Assembly (NCBI RefSeq): GCF_000018145.1
Contig: NC_009952.1
Location: forward strand, 2,232,001-2,296,000
DNA: 64,000 bases
Reading direction: 5' to 3'
Origin: Dinoroseobacter shibae DFL 12 = DSM 16493
GTDB taxonomy: Bacteria; Pseudomonadota; Alphaproteobacteria; Rhodobacterales; Rhodobacteraceae
Both the position numbers and the translations under genes were made by a program. The notes under the pieces were generated by a model. It was not told the DNA's origin. It saw nothing but the letters and a program-made list of their open reading frames with translations, and searched no databases. Below are positions 1 through 8,070 of this stretch, piece by piece; the stretch's first letter is position 1; every line of letters begins with the position of its first letter.

Positions 1-8
1 GGTCAAGT

Positions 9-37
9 GACTGCCTGTTGATCGGATGCAGGCAGTC
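9..37. repeat. Inverted repeat at left edge
   Basis: Perfect 9-bp arms GACTGCCTG (9-17) and CAGGCAGTC (29-37) flank an 11-base loop. There is no T-run after it, so it is not a convincing intrinsic terminator. It could end transcription of a gene left of the window or be an operator. Just downstream the octamer AGGATAAT occurs twice (53-60 and 69-76). Confidence 0.45.
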
Positions 38-132
38 GAGTAATCCCAGGTCAGGATAATACCATTTTAGGATAATCAGACTATCCGGGGCTTTGGGGCC
101 GTGGGATGTCATTGCTTGGAAGGGAACGCCAA

Positions 133-831
133 ATGTGGATCGTTGCAATCCTCTGCGTCGGAACCGTTGTGGTCTGGTATTCCAACAAGCGCCGTGGCCA
201 GCGGTTTGTCCGGGCGGTTCACTTTCTCGACTTGCTAGACAGTGGGGCGAATACAGACGAGGCAAACGGCAAGGTCGCCCGGTTGTTCACCAAGCATTCG
301 ACACCGGAAACGGACGTTGCAGCTATCGAATACGCGACGGACAAGGCCAATCGCATGACTGACGGCAAACAACTGCCTTGGATAGACGAAGCCCGACAAC
401 GCGGTTTCGCAATCGACAGTGGCGATACACGCTTCGACATGGCCCACATGTCAAATGCCCAACCGCAGGCGAACCGTCCTCAAGATTTTGCGGCAGATTT
501 TTCCGAGGGCCAATCTACTACTGCACCGCACCGGACTTTCCCCCATGCCCCGTCCGTTCTGACAGACACCTACCATGCCGGGTTTGAGAAGATCGAAGCC
601 AACAAGGACGCGCTGCGGTCTGCATTGCAGGCGATCATCTTCACCGGAGTACGTTGGGGCGTGCGGGGCGCAGTGGCGGGGTTTGTCTTCGGTCTTATCG
701 TCCCAAGGCTGGGCGTTCTCAGCTACTATGAGATATGGGCTGTTCCCATCGTCGTCGCGTTCTTCACAGCTATGGCAGGCGTGGCGCTGGGGGCAGCCTA
801 CGGCCTTCTGCGTTGGTTTCTCTCAGGATGA
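133..831 (+). CDS. Hypothetical membrane protein
   Basis: I do not recognise this protein of about 232 residues. It starts with a hydrophobic segment (WIVAILCVGTVVVWY), continues with a polar, mostly soluble-looking middle of about 150 residues, and ends with two hydrophobic stretches near the C-terminus (around AVAGFVFGLIVPRLGVLSYY and VPIVVAFFTAMAGVALGAAY). It therefore probably sits in the inner membrane with a soluble central domain. I prefer the ATG at 133 because GGAAGG lies 9 bases before it. An in-frame ATG at 106 would add nine residues but has a weaker ribosome site. It stands next to an iteron-like array, so it could belong to an integrated plasmid-like element, but nothing in the protein itself shows replication or partition function. 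Confidence 0.6.
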   Translation: MWIVAILCVGTVVVWYSNKRRGQRFVRAVHFLDLLDSGANTDEANGKVARLFTKHSTPETDVAAIEYATDKANRMTDGKQLPWIDEARQRGFAIDSGDTRFDMAHMSNAQPQANRPQDFAADFSEGQSTTAPHRTFPHAPSVLTDTYHAGFEKIEANKDALRSALQAIIFTGVRWGVRGAVAGFVFGLIVPRLGVLSYYEIWAVPIVVAFFTAMAGVALGAAYGLLRWFLSG

Positions 832-2211
832 ATGCTTAGACAGAGGGAGTGCATTGATCCCCGTATCTATCTGTTTTCCCTGCGCAATCGGGACGCCCGC
901 ACCATAGGACAGAGAAGCCGAACCCACCATAGGACAGAAGGGACGGTACAGATCGGCAGTGGCCGGGACGATCCCGTGAAGTTGCTTTGCCTTTGGCTAT
1001 CTCACCTATAGGACAGAAACGGTCTCAGCCTTTGGAAGACCGCCAGTGCAAGCATCTGGATTCCCGCAAAAAATCACCCGCCCACACTTATGGACAGAAG
1101 ATTGATCCTTGATGGCACCGGACAACCACAAGCCCCTGATTTCCTGAGTGTTTTCTATCGCGCCACCTATAGGACAGATAGGCGAAATAAGGCACGCAGT
1201 ATCTGTCTGGCCAGATAATCAAGCTGTTGTCCTATAAAATCATTTATAAACAATATCTTATAATCCATGCTCAAAACCGATTGATATACTTGCCTATCCC
1301 ATCTTCGATGAAATCCATTTCAACCTGCAATCCAAAACCACCATCCAATCCTGATACCTCTACATCAATCTCAAATCACATATTATCCCCGTAAGCTGTG
1401 CCTTGGACATCCTACCTCCGGGCTTCCCTTGTGATCCCTTTGACAACTTCTCAACATCCGGGCTACATAGTGACACTCATAAGTGAGACACAAAATGAAA
1501 CCTCTCACTTGGTATCCTAAGTTATTCAACGACTTAGAAAAATGGTGGCAAGTCCGGTACTCGCCTCCAAGCATTTCTCTCGATTGCGGGTTTTCGCTGG
1601 ACGCGTTGGGGCGGCCGGTTGAGGTCCGCACTTGTTGGCTGGCAGGATGACCATGGCGTGGTACGCGGGCGTCTTACAGCATCGAAGAGCTTGCGGCTCC
1701 GAGATCGATCCGGGCCCCGTGCCCCACCGTCGGCTTGGGAGGATCAGGATTTCCTCTTGGAAGCGGCTGCATGGAGCGGAGGTGCCCATTGTCGAAATTG
1801 TCGCCCTGGCGGCTTGACCACTTGTGATCGTTGTCAGCATGAAATGCGCGCACAGAGTGTCGTGCAACGGGGCCATGGGCACCAGCTTCGCGATGCCCCG
1901 TCGGCGTCGGCCCGGTCCCTTGGAACCAAATCCTCGGGGGGTGGCAGGCCGGGCGTGCAGTCCAGGGGCAGCGCCCTGTCGGAAGTCGGTCTTCGCGGTC
2001 GTTCCGCCGAAGGGGTGAACGGGTGCCGTGTGGATGCCGGGGCTGAGGTCAAAGTGCGCGTGGAGCCGGCGCGCGGGAGCACTCGGGGTGGCCGCGTGCC
2101 GGTCCCGCCACGGGCGGGCGGCACGCCCCTATCGCAGGTGTCGATGTCGTGGTGCGCCGCATGGGTCGGTGGTCGGTGCGTGTCCGTGCGGTAGCCCACG
2201 ACGTGACATGG
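832..2211. other. Gene-poor 1.4-kb region
   Basis: No convincing gene was seen between the membrane protein and the antiporter. The left third holds the GGACAG iteron-like repeats. About 1195-1400 is AT-rich for this genome, with runs such as tttataaacaatatcttat. About 1550-2211 is GC-rich again and carries mutually overlapping ORFs on both strands (for example 1619-2194 on plus, 1526-1882 and 1834-2199 on minus). Their products are Arg/Pro/Ser-rich or lack recognisable motifs, as chance ORFs in GC-rich DNA do. A decayed gene is possible but unproven. Confidence 0.5.
896..1240. repeat. Iteron-like array (TATAGGACAGA repeats)
   Basis: Five direct copies of a motif close to CACC(T)ATAGGACAGA occur at about 899-914, 924-939, 1003-1018, 1083-1099 (variant CACACTTATGGACAGAA) and 1163-1178. 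An inverted core TTGTCCTATA lies at 1227-1236. The array is immediately followed by an AT-rich tract (about 1236-1400). Short direct repeats plus an AT-rich stretch is the classic layout of an iteron-controlled plasmid origin, but no rep gene is visible in the window. An operator array for a regulator is the main alternative. Confidence 0.6.
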
Positions 2212-4719
2212 TCAGGGGTCGGCGGAGGCGAGGATCTGGTTCGGATCGAGGCCGCGTTTCTCGGCGCTGGCCCGGACGGCATCGCGCAGGGCGGCGCTGC
2301 GGTTCAGCAGGGCCCTGAAGCGCGCCACGTCCAGGACCAGCAGCGTGGTGGGGGCAATCGCCCGGGCTTCGGCGCGGCGCGCTTTCTTCATCAGGATCGC
2401 GATCTGCCCGAACATCTCGCCCCGGCCGAGCCGCCAGGTTTGCCCCGCGCTTTCGACTTCGACGGCCCCAGAGGCGATGAAATACACGCTCCGGACGGGG
2501 CGGTTCTTGTGCAGGGCGATGTTGCCAGCGTTCACGTAGCGGGTCTTCAGCGCCCGCGACAATTGCCGCAACGTCTTGTCATCGAGGTCCGAAAACAGCG
2601 GGAACTGCCGGATCAGCTCGAGCCGCTGCACGGCGATGTCCAGCGGCGGGCGATGCTCTGCCTGGGCCCGGCGCGTGGCAAGGTCCTGCATGAGGGTGGT
2701 GAAGACCTCGGCGCCGATCAGCCCATCCTCCCGCATGGCGGCGTATTCACGCTCTTCCAGCCGCAGGGCGGTGCGGCGGATGAAGCGCCGCTCCAGCTCT
2801 TCCGCGTAGCCCGGGTATTGCAGCCGCAGCCCGTCGAGGGCGGTCTCCACCATCTCGATCCGCCGGGCCAGCAGTTCGAGCAGCAGGTCCGCAACCCGTC
2901 GCCCGTGGATGCGCCGAATGCGGCCTTCGATGAAGGCGTCGAGATCCCGCAGGGTCAGGCGTTGCGACAGCAGAAGCTCGAACCGGTCCGCGGTCATCCG
3001 TACGAGGGGGCGGGACAGGCCGAACCGGCGGTGCAGCAGCCCGGCCACCCGGAAGCCCGGCCCGTAGGCGACAGACCGGCGCGCGGCGCGCTGGTAGCCG
3101 TTGCGCCCCCCGGCCCGCGCCCCTTCGATCAGCCGGTCGGCATCGAGCAGGGTCTGCTCGGCCATGCGGGCGGAAATCGTGCGCTCGCGCACGCGCGCCA
3201 GGATCGTGTAGCGCTCGAACCCCGCAAGGGCGATCAGGCCCAGGGTGATCCGGTCACGATCGAGGATATCGTCGCTGTCCTCGGCGGCCTTGACCGCCTG
3301 TTCCAGCCGTTCGCCAAAGGCCTTCGCCTCGGCCCGGACCACGTCATGGGTCAGGGCGTAATCCTCGGTGGTGCGCGCCACGTCCTCGCGCACGGTCTGA
3401 AGCGACACCGCGATCACCTGGCGGGACATCGCCTCGTCGATCGGCGACAGTTGGTCGAGCCCGAGCCAGCCGATGACCGCGCGCAGGGTCGTGCCCTGCA
3501 CCAGCAGCGTGAAGAGGGTGAAGCCGGTGGCCAGGATACCTACCAGGCGTTTCACCTCGCCGGGGACCCAGATGCTCTCGGTGACGGCCAGGGCAAGGGC
3601 AAGGGTGACGGCCCCGCGCAGCCCGCCCCACAGGATCGCGGTCCGATAGGGCCGTTCCACATGGGGCGAGACCCGCATGAGCGTCAGAAGCGGCAGCAGG
3701 CCAAAGAGCACCACGGCGCGGGCCGCGAGCGCCGCCAGGATCACCACCCCGAGCAGGACGAAATCCGACAGCCGCACGCCTTCGAGCAGCCGCGGAATGA
3801 GCAGGGCGGCGAGGATGAAGATCAGCGCCCCGGCCCAGTGTGCCAGCAGGTCCCAGACCTCGCCCAGGTTGGCCCAGGCCTGCGGCGGCAGGCGACCGGG
3901 TCCGGTCAGGTTCAGGGTCAGCCCCGCGGCCACCACAGCGATCACGCCCGAGGCGCCCACGACCTGTTCCGAGCCGATATAGGCCAGGTAGGGCAAGGCC
4001 ACCGAAACCGAGATCATCGCCAACTCGTGGGCGCGGAACATCGCCATGATCCACACCGCCACCTGCGCGGCGAGCCAGCCCGTCAAGGCACCTCCGGCGA
4101 TCAGAATCGGGAACTGGCCGAGGGCCTCGCCGAGCCTGGGATCGGGCACCCCCATCATCACGAAGCCCATGAACAGCCCGAACAGGGCGATGGCCGCGGC
4201 GTCGTTCAGCAGGCTCTCGCCCTCGATGATCCGCGACAGGCGCCGGGGGGCCGAGATCGACCGGAAGATCGAGACCACCGCCGAGGGGTCGGTGGTCGAC
4301 ACGATGGCCCCGATCAGCAGGCAGGCCACCAGCGGCAAGGTGCTGGCCCAGGACAGCGCGTAGCCCACACTCAGCGTCGCCACGACCACCGCGACCACCG
4401 CCAGCACCATGATCGGCACCCAGTCGTCGAGCATGCGCCGCAGGTTCATCCCCAGCGTCGCCTGGAACAGCAGCGTGGGCAGGAAGACGTAGAGAAACAC
4501 GTTCGAGCTGATCGGCAGACCGAGGATCGCCTCGGCCACCGGGTTGAGGGCATCGGTCAGGTCCGTGCGCAGAAAGAAGATCGCGCCCGACCCGATCAGG
4601 ATGCCGAGGACGGCGAGGATCACGGTGAAGGGCAGCCGCAACCGCGCGGCAAGAGGCTCTGCCGCACCGATGACGAGAAACAGCGATGCAATCACCGCGG
4701 AAACAATGACGATGTCCAT
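2212..4719 (-). CDS. CPA1 Na+/H+ antiporter with C-terminal cyclic-nucleotide-binding domain
   Basis: Predicted inner-membrane monovalent cation/proton antiporter of 835 residues. The first 400 or so residues form the multi-span exchanger domain, with family signatures STTDPSAVVS (141-150) and GESLLNDAAAIALF (167-180); the N-D pair of the second is the ion-binding site in this superfamily. A long cytoplasmic part follows, rich in charged helices (about 430-680). The last 130 residues form a cyclic-nucleotide-binding/Crp-like domain (FPLFSDLDDKTLRQLSR ... GRGEMFGQIAIL). Such C-terminal sensor domains occur in some NhaP/SOS1-like exchangers and suggest ligand gating, which is inference here. 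It lies 172 bases downstream of the D-amino-acid enzyme on the same strand. Confidence 0.88.
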   Translation of the reverse strand: MDIVIVSAVIASLFLVIGAAEPLAARLRLPFTVILAVLGILIGSGAIFFLRTDLTDALNPVAEAILGLPISSNVFLYVFLPTLLFQATLGMNLRRMLDDWVPIMVLAVVAVVVATLSVGYALSWASTLPLVACLLIGAIVSTTDPSAVVSIFRSISAPRRLSRIIEGESLLNDAAAIALFGLFMGFVMMGVPDPRLGEALGQFPILIAGGALTGWLAAQVAVWIMAMFRAHELAMISVSVALPYLAYIGSEQVVGASGVIAVVAAGLTLNLTGPGRLPPQAWANLGEVWDLLAHWAGALIFILAALLIPRLLEGVRLSDFVLLGVVILAALAARAVVLFGLLPLLTLMRVSPHVERPYRTAILWGGLRGAVTLALALAVTESIWVPGEVKRLVGILATGFTLFTLLVQGTTLRAVIGWLGLDQLSPIDEAMSRQVIAVSLQTVREDVARTTEDYALTHDVVRAEAKAFGERLEQAVKAAEDSDDILDRDRITLGLIALAGFERYTILARVRERTISARMAEQTLLDADRLIEGARAGGRNGYQRAARRSVAYGPGFRVAGLLHRRFGLSRPLVRMTADRFELLLSQRLTLRDLDAFIEGRIRRIHGRRVADLLLELLARRIEMVETALDGLRLQYPGYAEELERRFIRRTALRLEEREYAAMREDGLIGAEVFTTLMQDLATRRAQAEHRPPLDIAVQRLELIRQFPLFSDLDDKTLRQLSRALKTRYVNAGNIALHKNRPVRSVYFIASGAVEVESAGQTWRLGRGEMFGQIAILMKKARRAEARAIAPTTLLVLDVARFRALLNRSAALRDAVRASAEKRGLDPNQILASADP

Positions 4720-4891
4720 GAACAGTCCGTAGCGGAATAACGCAAATGCAGAAACGGCCCAGATGGCCCCGCGTCCAAATATCCTCGCCCGGTGCGCGGA
4801 CGAGCGCTGGCGCGCGGGCCCGGCACCTGCATCGGGCTGCGTGCGACAACGGGATCTTTGCGGGTCGAGCGGTGCTCTCGGGCGCGGGTCT

Positions 4892-6034
4892 CTACCAGCC
4901 GGAGAACCGGGGCCAGGTCTTCAACGCGGCGCCCGGGGTGTCGGGGATGACATGGTAGTTCTGGTGTTGCGCCGCCGTGGCACAGGCGTGGTTCGGCAGG
5001 ATCCGCAACCGCGTGCCGACGGGAAATTCGGGGATCGGCCCGTCGAACCCGGGGCGCTTGGCGATCACGCCGTGTTCCTGGTTGGCCTGGATTACGATCA
5101 AGCCCGGGATCACCTGCCCCTCGGCATCGCAGACCACGCCGTAGCCCTGGTCGACCCGCTGGGACGCCGTTCCCCGGTCCCGCGACATTGCCATCCAGCC
5201 GGCATCGCAGATCGTCCAGCCCCGCGAGGGCTGGTGCCCGATGACCGTGGTCAGCACGCTCAGCGCGATATCGTCGATCTGGCAGACCTCGATCCCGGCC
5301 ATGACGAGATCGAAGAACACGTAGACACCCGCGCGCAATTCGGTGACCCCGTCGAGGTGCTCTGCGGCATGGGCGGTCGGGGTCGATCCGACACTGACCA
5401 CCGGACAGGGCAGGCCAGCCGCGCGCAGGACGCTAGCGGCGGCGACCACCGCGCGGCGTTCCTCTTCGGCGCAAAGCGCCTGGGCTGCGCGGCCGACCGC
5501 GCCGTAACTCTCCCCGGCGTGGCACAGCACGCCGCAAAGCTCCGCGCCGCCCGCATGCAGGATGCGGCCGACCTCGACCAGGGTGGGGTCCTGCGCCGTC
5601 AGGCCGCTGCGGTGGCCGTCGCTGTCGATCTCGATCATCGCCGGGATCGCGATGCCGGAGGCCCGCGCCGCCGCGGCGACCGCCTCGGCCTGGGCGGCGC
5701 AGTCGAGCAGGACGATGAGCCGGCAGCCCGCGCGATGCAGGGCCAGCACACGCTCCAGCTTGTCGGGGCTGATCCCCACGCCGTAGAGGATATCGGTGAT
5801 CCCGGCCTCGGCGAACGCTTCGGCCTCGGCGAGGGTGGAGACCGTGGCGGGGCCATTGCCCCCGGGCAGCACGCGGCGGGCGGCCTCGATGCTCTTGGTG
5901 GTTTTCAGATGCGGCCGCAAAGAGAGCCCGAGTGCCGCCGCATGTTGCGCCAGGCGCTCGATGTTGCGCGTCATGCGGGCCTCGTCGACCAGCAGGCAGG
6001 GCGTGGGCAGAGGGGAGAGGCGAGAGTCGGTCAT
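4892..6034 (-). CDS. D-threonine aldolase / D-serine dehydratase-like PLP enzyme
   Basis: Fold-type III PLP enzyme of about 380 residues, alanine racemase N-terminal barrel followed by the metal-binding D-serine dehydratase-like C-terminal domain. The PLP lysine is expected in RPHLKTTK (K44). The metal site is seen near the C-terminus as PNHACATAAQ, the His-x-Cys signature of the D-threonine aldolase/DSD1 group. Members act on D-threonine, D-serine or 3-hydroxy-D-aspartate; substrate cannot be settled from sequence. An ATG at 6034 is chosen; an in-frame ATG at 6043 would add three residues. Upstream reading continues open but is antisense to psuG. It is divergent from psuG across 150 bases. 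Confidence 0.82.
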   Translation of the reverse strand: MTDSRLSPLPTPCLLVDEARMTRNIERLAQHAAALGLSLRPHLKTTKSIEAARRVLPGGNGPATVSTLAEAEAFAEAGITDILYGVGISPDKLERVLALHRAGCRLIVLLDCAAQAEAVAAAARASGIAIPAMIEIDSDGHRSGLTAQDPTLVEVGRILHAGGAELCGVLCHAGESYGAVGRAAQALCAEEERRAVVAAASVLRAAGLPCPVVSVGSTPTAHAAEHLDGVTELRAGVYVFFDLVMAGIEVCQIDDIALSVLTTVIGHQPSRGWTICDAGWMAMSRDRGTASQRVDQGYGVVCDAEGQVIPGLIVIQANQEHGVIAKRPGFDGPIPEFPVGTRLRILPNHACATAAQHQNYHVIPDTPGAALKTWPRFSGW

Positions 6035-6184
6035 GACGCACATGCTAGAGCATCGACAGCCGGGTGACAGGCCCTTCTTTTCGCAAACCGTGCCCCGTGG
6101 AGATCGGGCTGGAAATCTGGACCGGTATCCGGCAAGAGATCGTATCTGCCCTGCCTGCAACCTTATCCGCCACGGAATGCCCCC

Positions 6185-7102
6185 ATGACCCACCTGCCCA
6201 GCTTTGTCGACGTCCATGCGGATGTTCGGAACGCCCTGGAAACCAACGCCCCCGTCGTCGCGCTGGAAAGCACGATCATCACCCATGGCATGCCGTTCCC
6301 CGACAACGTGGAGATGGCCAAGGCCGTGGAGGAGGAGATCCGCGCCCGCGGTGCAATTCCGGCCACCATCGCGGTGCTGGATGGCGTGCTGAAGATCGGC
6401 CTGGGCGCGGATGAGCTGGAGGCGCTGGCGAAGGTGAAGGATGCGCTGAAGATCTCGCGGGCCGATATCGGCTATGCGATCTCCCAGGGGAAATCGGCCG
6501 GCACCACCGTGGCCGCGACCATGATCGTGGCGCAGATGGCCGGCATCCGGGTGTTCGCGACCGGCGGGATCGGGGGGGTGCACAAGGGGGTCGAGACGAG
6601 CTTCGACATCTCGGCGGACCTGACCGAGTTGGGCCGGACCGATGTCATCGTCGTCGCCGCGGGCGCGAAAGCGATCCTCGATGTGCCGAAGACCCTCGAA
6701 GTTCTCGAAACCCAGGGCGTGTCGGTGGTCGGCTATCGCACCGACACGCTGCCGGCCTTCTGGACCAGCGGGTCGGACCTGGACATCCCGTTGCGGCTGG
6801 ACAGCGCGGCGGAGATTTCCGAGTTCCAAAAGGTGCGCGATGCGCTGCGGCTCGGGGGCGGGATGCTGGTGGCCAATCCGATCCCGGCGGGCGACGAGAT
6901 CCCGGCGGAGATCATCAACGGCTACATCGCCACGGCCCAGGCGGAGATGGCGGCTCAGAGCATCTCGGGCAAGGCCGTGACACCCTTCCTGCTGCAGCGG
7001 ATTTTCGAGTTGTCGGAGGGGCGGAGCCTGCGGTCCAACATCGCGCTGGTCAAGAACAACGCCAGGCTGGCGGCGGATATCGCCGTGGCCTTGCACTCCT
7101 AG
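6185..7102 (+). CDS. psuG: Pseudouridine-5'-phosphate glycosidase
   Basis: Cleaves pseudouridine 5'-phosphate reversibly to uracil and ribose 5-phosphate, a step in salvage of pseudouridine from RNA turnover. The 305-residue length is normal for the family. Conserved blocks are VALESTIITHGMP near residue 25, the ATGGIGGVHKG motif around 135, and VVAAGAKAILD/TLEVLETQGV around 160-180, which carry the metal and substrate residues. The usual partner kinase psuK (or a PsuKG fusion) and a nucleoside transporter are not beside it: its neighbours are a D-amino-acid enzyme upstream and convergent purU downstream. It probably forms a single-gene unit. Confidence 0.93.
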   Translation: MTHLPSFVDVHADVRNALETNAPVVALESTIITHGMPFPDNVEMAKAVEEEIRARGAIPATIAVLDGVLKIGLGADELEALAKVKDALKISRADIGYAISQGKSAGTTVAATMIVAQMAGIRVFATGGIGGVHKGVETSFDISADLTELGRTDVIVVAAGAKAILDVPKTLEVLETQGVSVVGYRTDTLPAFWTSGSDLDIPLRLDSAAEISEFQKVRDALRLGGGMLVANPIPAGDEIPAEIINGYIATAQAEMAAQSISGKAVTPFLLQRIFELSEGRSLRSNIALVKNNARLAADIAVALHS

Positions 7103-7110
7103 ACGCCCGG

Positions 7111-7136
7111 CCTGACGCGCAGGCCCTCGCGTCAGG
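7111..7136. terminator. Hairpin between convergent psuG and purU
   Basis: Perfect 9-bp arms CCTGACGCG (7111-7119) and CGCGTCAGG (7128-7136) enclose an 8-base loop, directly after psuG and overlapping the purU stop codon. There is no U-run on either strand, so a bidirectional terminator or mRNA end-protecting hairpin is inferred from position and symmetry. Confidence 0.45.
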
Positions 7137-8070
7137 TGAAGACGACCGTTCTCTGCCCGTTGAGCATCACCCGCCCCTCCAGGTGGCGTTTGACGGCGCG
7201 GGCCAGCACACGGGATTCGATATCGCGCCCCACGGCCACCAGATCGTCGGGTGTCATCGAGTGGGTGATGCGCTCGGCCTCTTGTTCTATGATCGGTCCC
7301 TCGTCGAGATCGGCTGTCACGTAATGGGCCGTGGCGCCGATCAGCTTGACCCCGCGCTCATGGGCCTGGTGATAGGGTTTGGCCCCCTTGAAACTGGGCA
7401 GGAACGAATGGTGGATGTTGATGACCCGGCCAGCCAGCACCCGGGAGAAGTCATCGGACAACACCTGCATGTAGCGGGCCAGCACGACCAGGTCGGCGCC
7501 GGTTTCGGCGACCAGGGCCTTCAGGCGGGCCTCGGCCTCGGGCTTGGTGTCGCGGCTGACGGGGATATGGTGGAACGGAACGCCTTCATGCTCGGCCACG
7601 CGCCGGGCATCGGGGTGGTTCGACACGATCGCGACCACCTCGGCCGAGAGCCAGCCGACCCGCACCTGGTAGAGCAGGTGCAGCAGCGCGTGATCGAAGC
7701 GCGACACCATGATCAGGATCCGCGGCTTGCGGGCCGAGTCCAGGACCGTCACATCCATGCCGAAGCGCGCGCGGGTCGGCGCGAGGGCGGCCTCGATCCC
7801 GGCGACATCGGTCCCCGGCTGGCCCAGGAAAGCCACGCGCAGGAAGAACCGGTCGCTCTGACGGTCCCAGAACTGGGCGGTTTCCACCAGGTTCGCCCCC
7901 TGCCCGGCCAGCGCCGTGGTGACGGCGGCCACGATCCCCGGCTCTGCGGCGCAGGACAGGTTCAGGACGAAATGCGGCTCCGCCGCGGGCGGGGTCCCGG
8001 CATCAGCATTCCGGGAGGTTGACAGCAAGGCCTCCAAGGCTCGTCTCCTTGTACTTGGTGAGCATGTCAT
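7132..8070 (-). CDS. purU: Formyltetrahydrofolate deformylase
   Basis: Hydrolyses 10-formyl-tetrahydrofolate to formate and free folate, balancing one-carbon pools when C1 units arrive in excess, as during sarcosine oxidation. An N-terminal ACT domain (FVLNLSCAAEPGIVAAVTTAL) precedes a formyltransferase-fold domain with the signature INIHHSFLPSFKGAKPYHQAHERGVKLIGATAHYV split here as INIHHSFLPSFKGAKPY and GVKLIGATAHYVT. It is the last gene of the sox-glyA-sdaA-purU operon. The start is uncertain: the ATG at 8070 overlaps sdaA by 68 bases, while ACT homology begins only about 32 residues later; a TTG near 8035 is an alternative. The linked position matches the purU found with sox genes in Pseudomonas. 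Confidence 0.9.
   Translation of the reverse strand: MTCSPSTRRRALEALLSTSRNADAGTPPAAEPHFVLNLSCAAEPGIVAAVTTALAGQGANLVETAQFWDRQSDRFFLRVAFLGQPGTDVAGIEAALAPTRARFGMDVTVLDSARKPRILIMVSRFDHALLHLLYQVRVGWLSAEVVAIVSNHPDARRVAEHEGVPFHHIPVSRDTKPEAEARLKALVAETGADLVVLARYMQVLSDDFSRVLAGRVINIHHSFLPSFKGAKPYHQAHERGVKLIGATAHYVTADLDEGPIIEQEAERITHSMTPDDLVAVGRDIESRVLARAVKRHLEGRVMLNGQRTVVFT

Noticed and set aside
53-76. AGGATAAT direct repeat pair before the first gene
   Set aside because: Only two copies with no further array; may be chance or part of a promoter, so not listed as an element of its own.
1619-2194. 191-residue plus-strand ORF with a few Cys/His (CRNCRPGGLTTCDRCQHEM)
   Set aside because: The rest is Arg/Gly/Ser-rich with no family likeness, and it overlaps two equally good minus-strand ORFs; no ribosome site.
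2149-4740. 863-residue ORF on the plus strand opposite the antiporter
   Set aside because: Its product is Gln/His/Arg/Gly-rich with no motif, a typical GC-rich antisense shadow; the minus-strand antiporter has clear family signatures.
4892-7096. 734-residue minus-strand reading covering psuG and the D-amino-acid enzyme
   Set aside because: Only the last 380 residues are protein-like; the rest is antisense to psuG. The CDS is restricted to 4892-6034.
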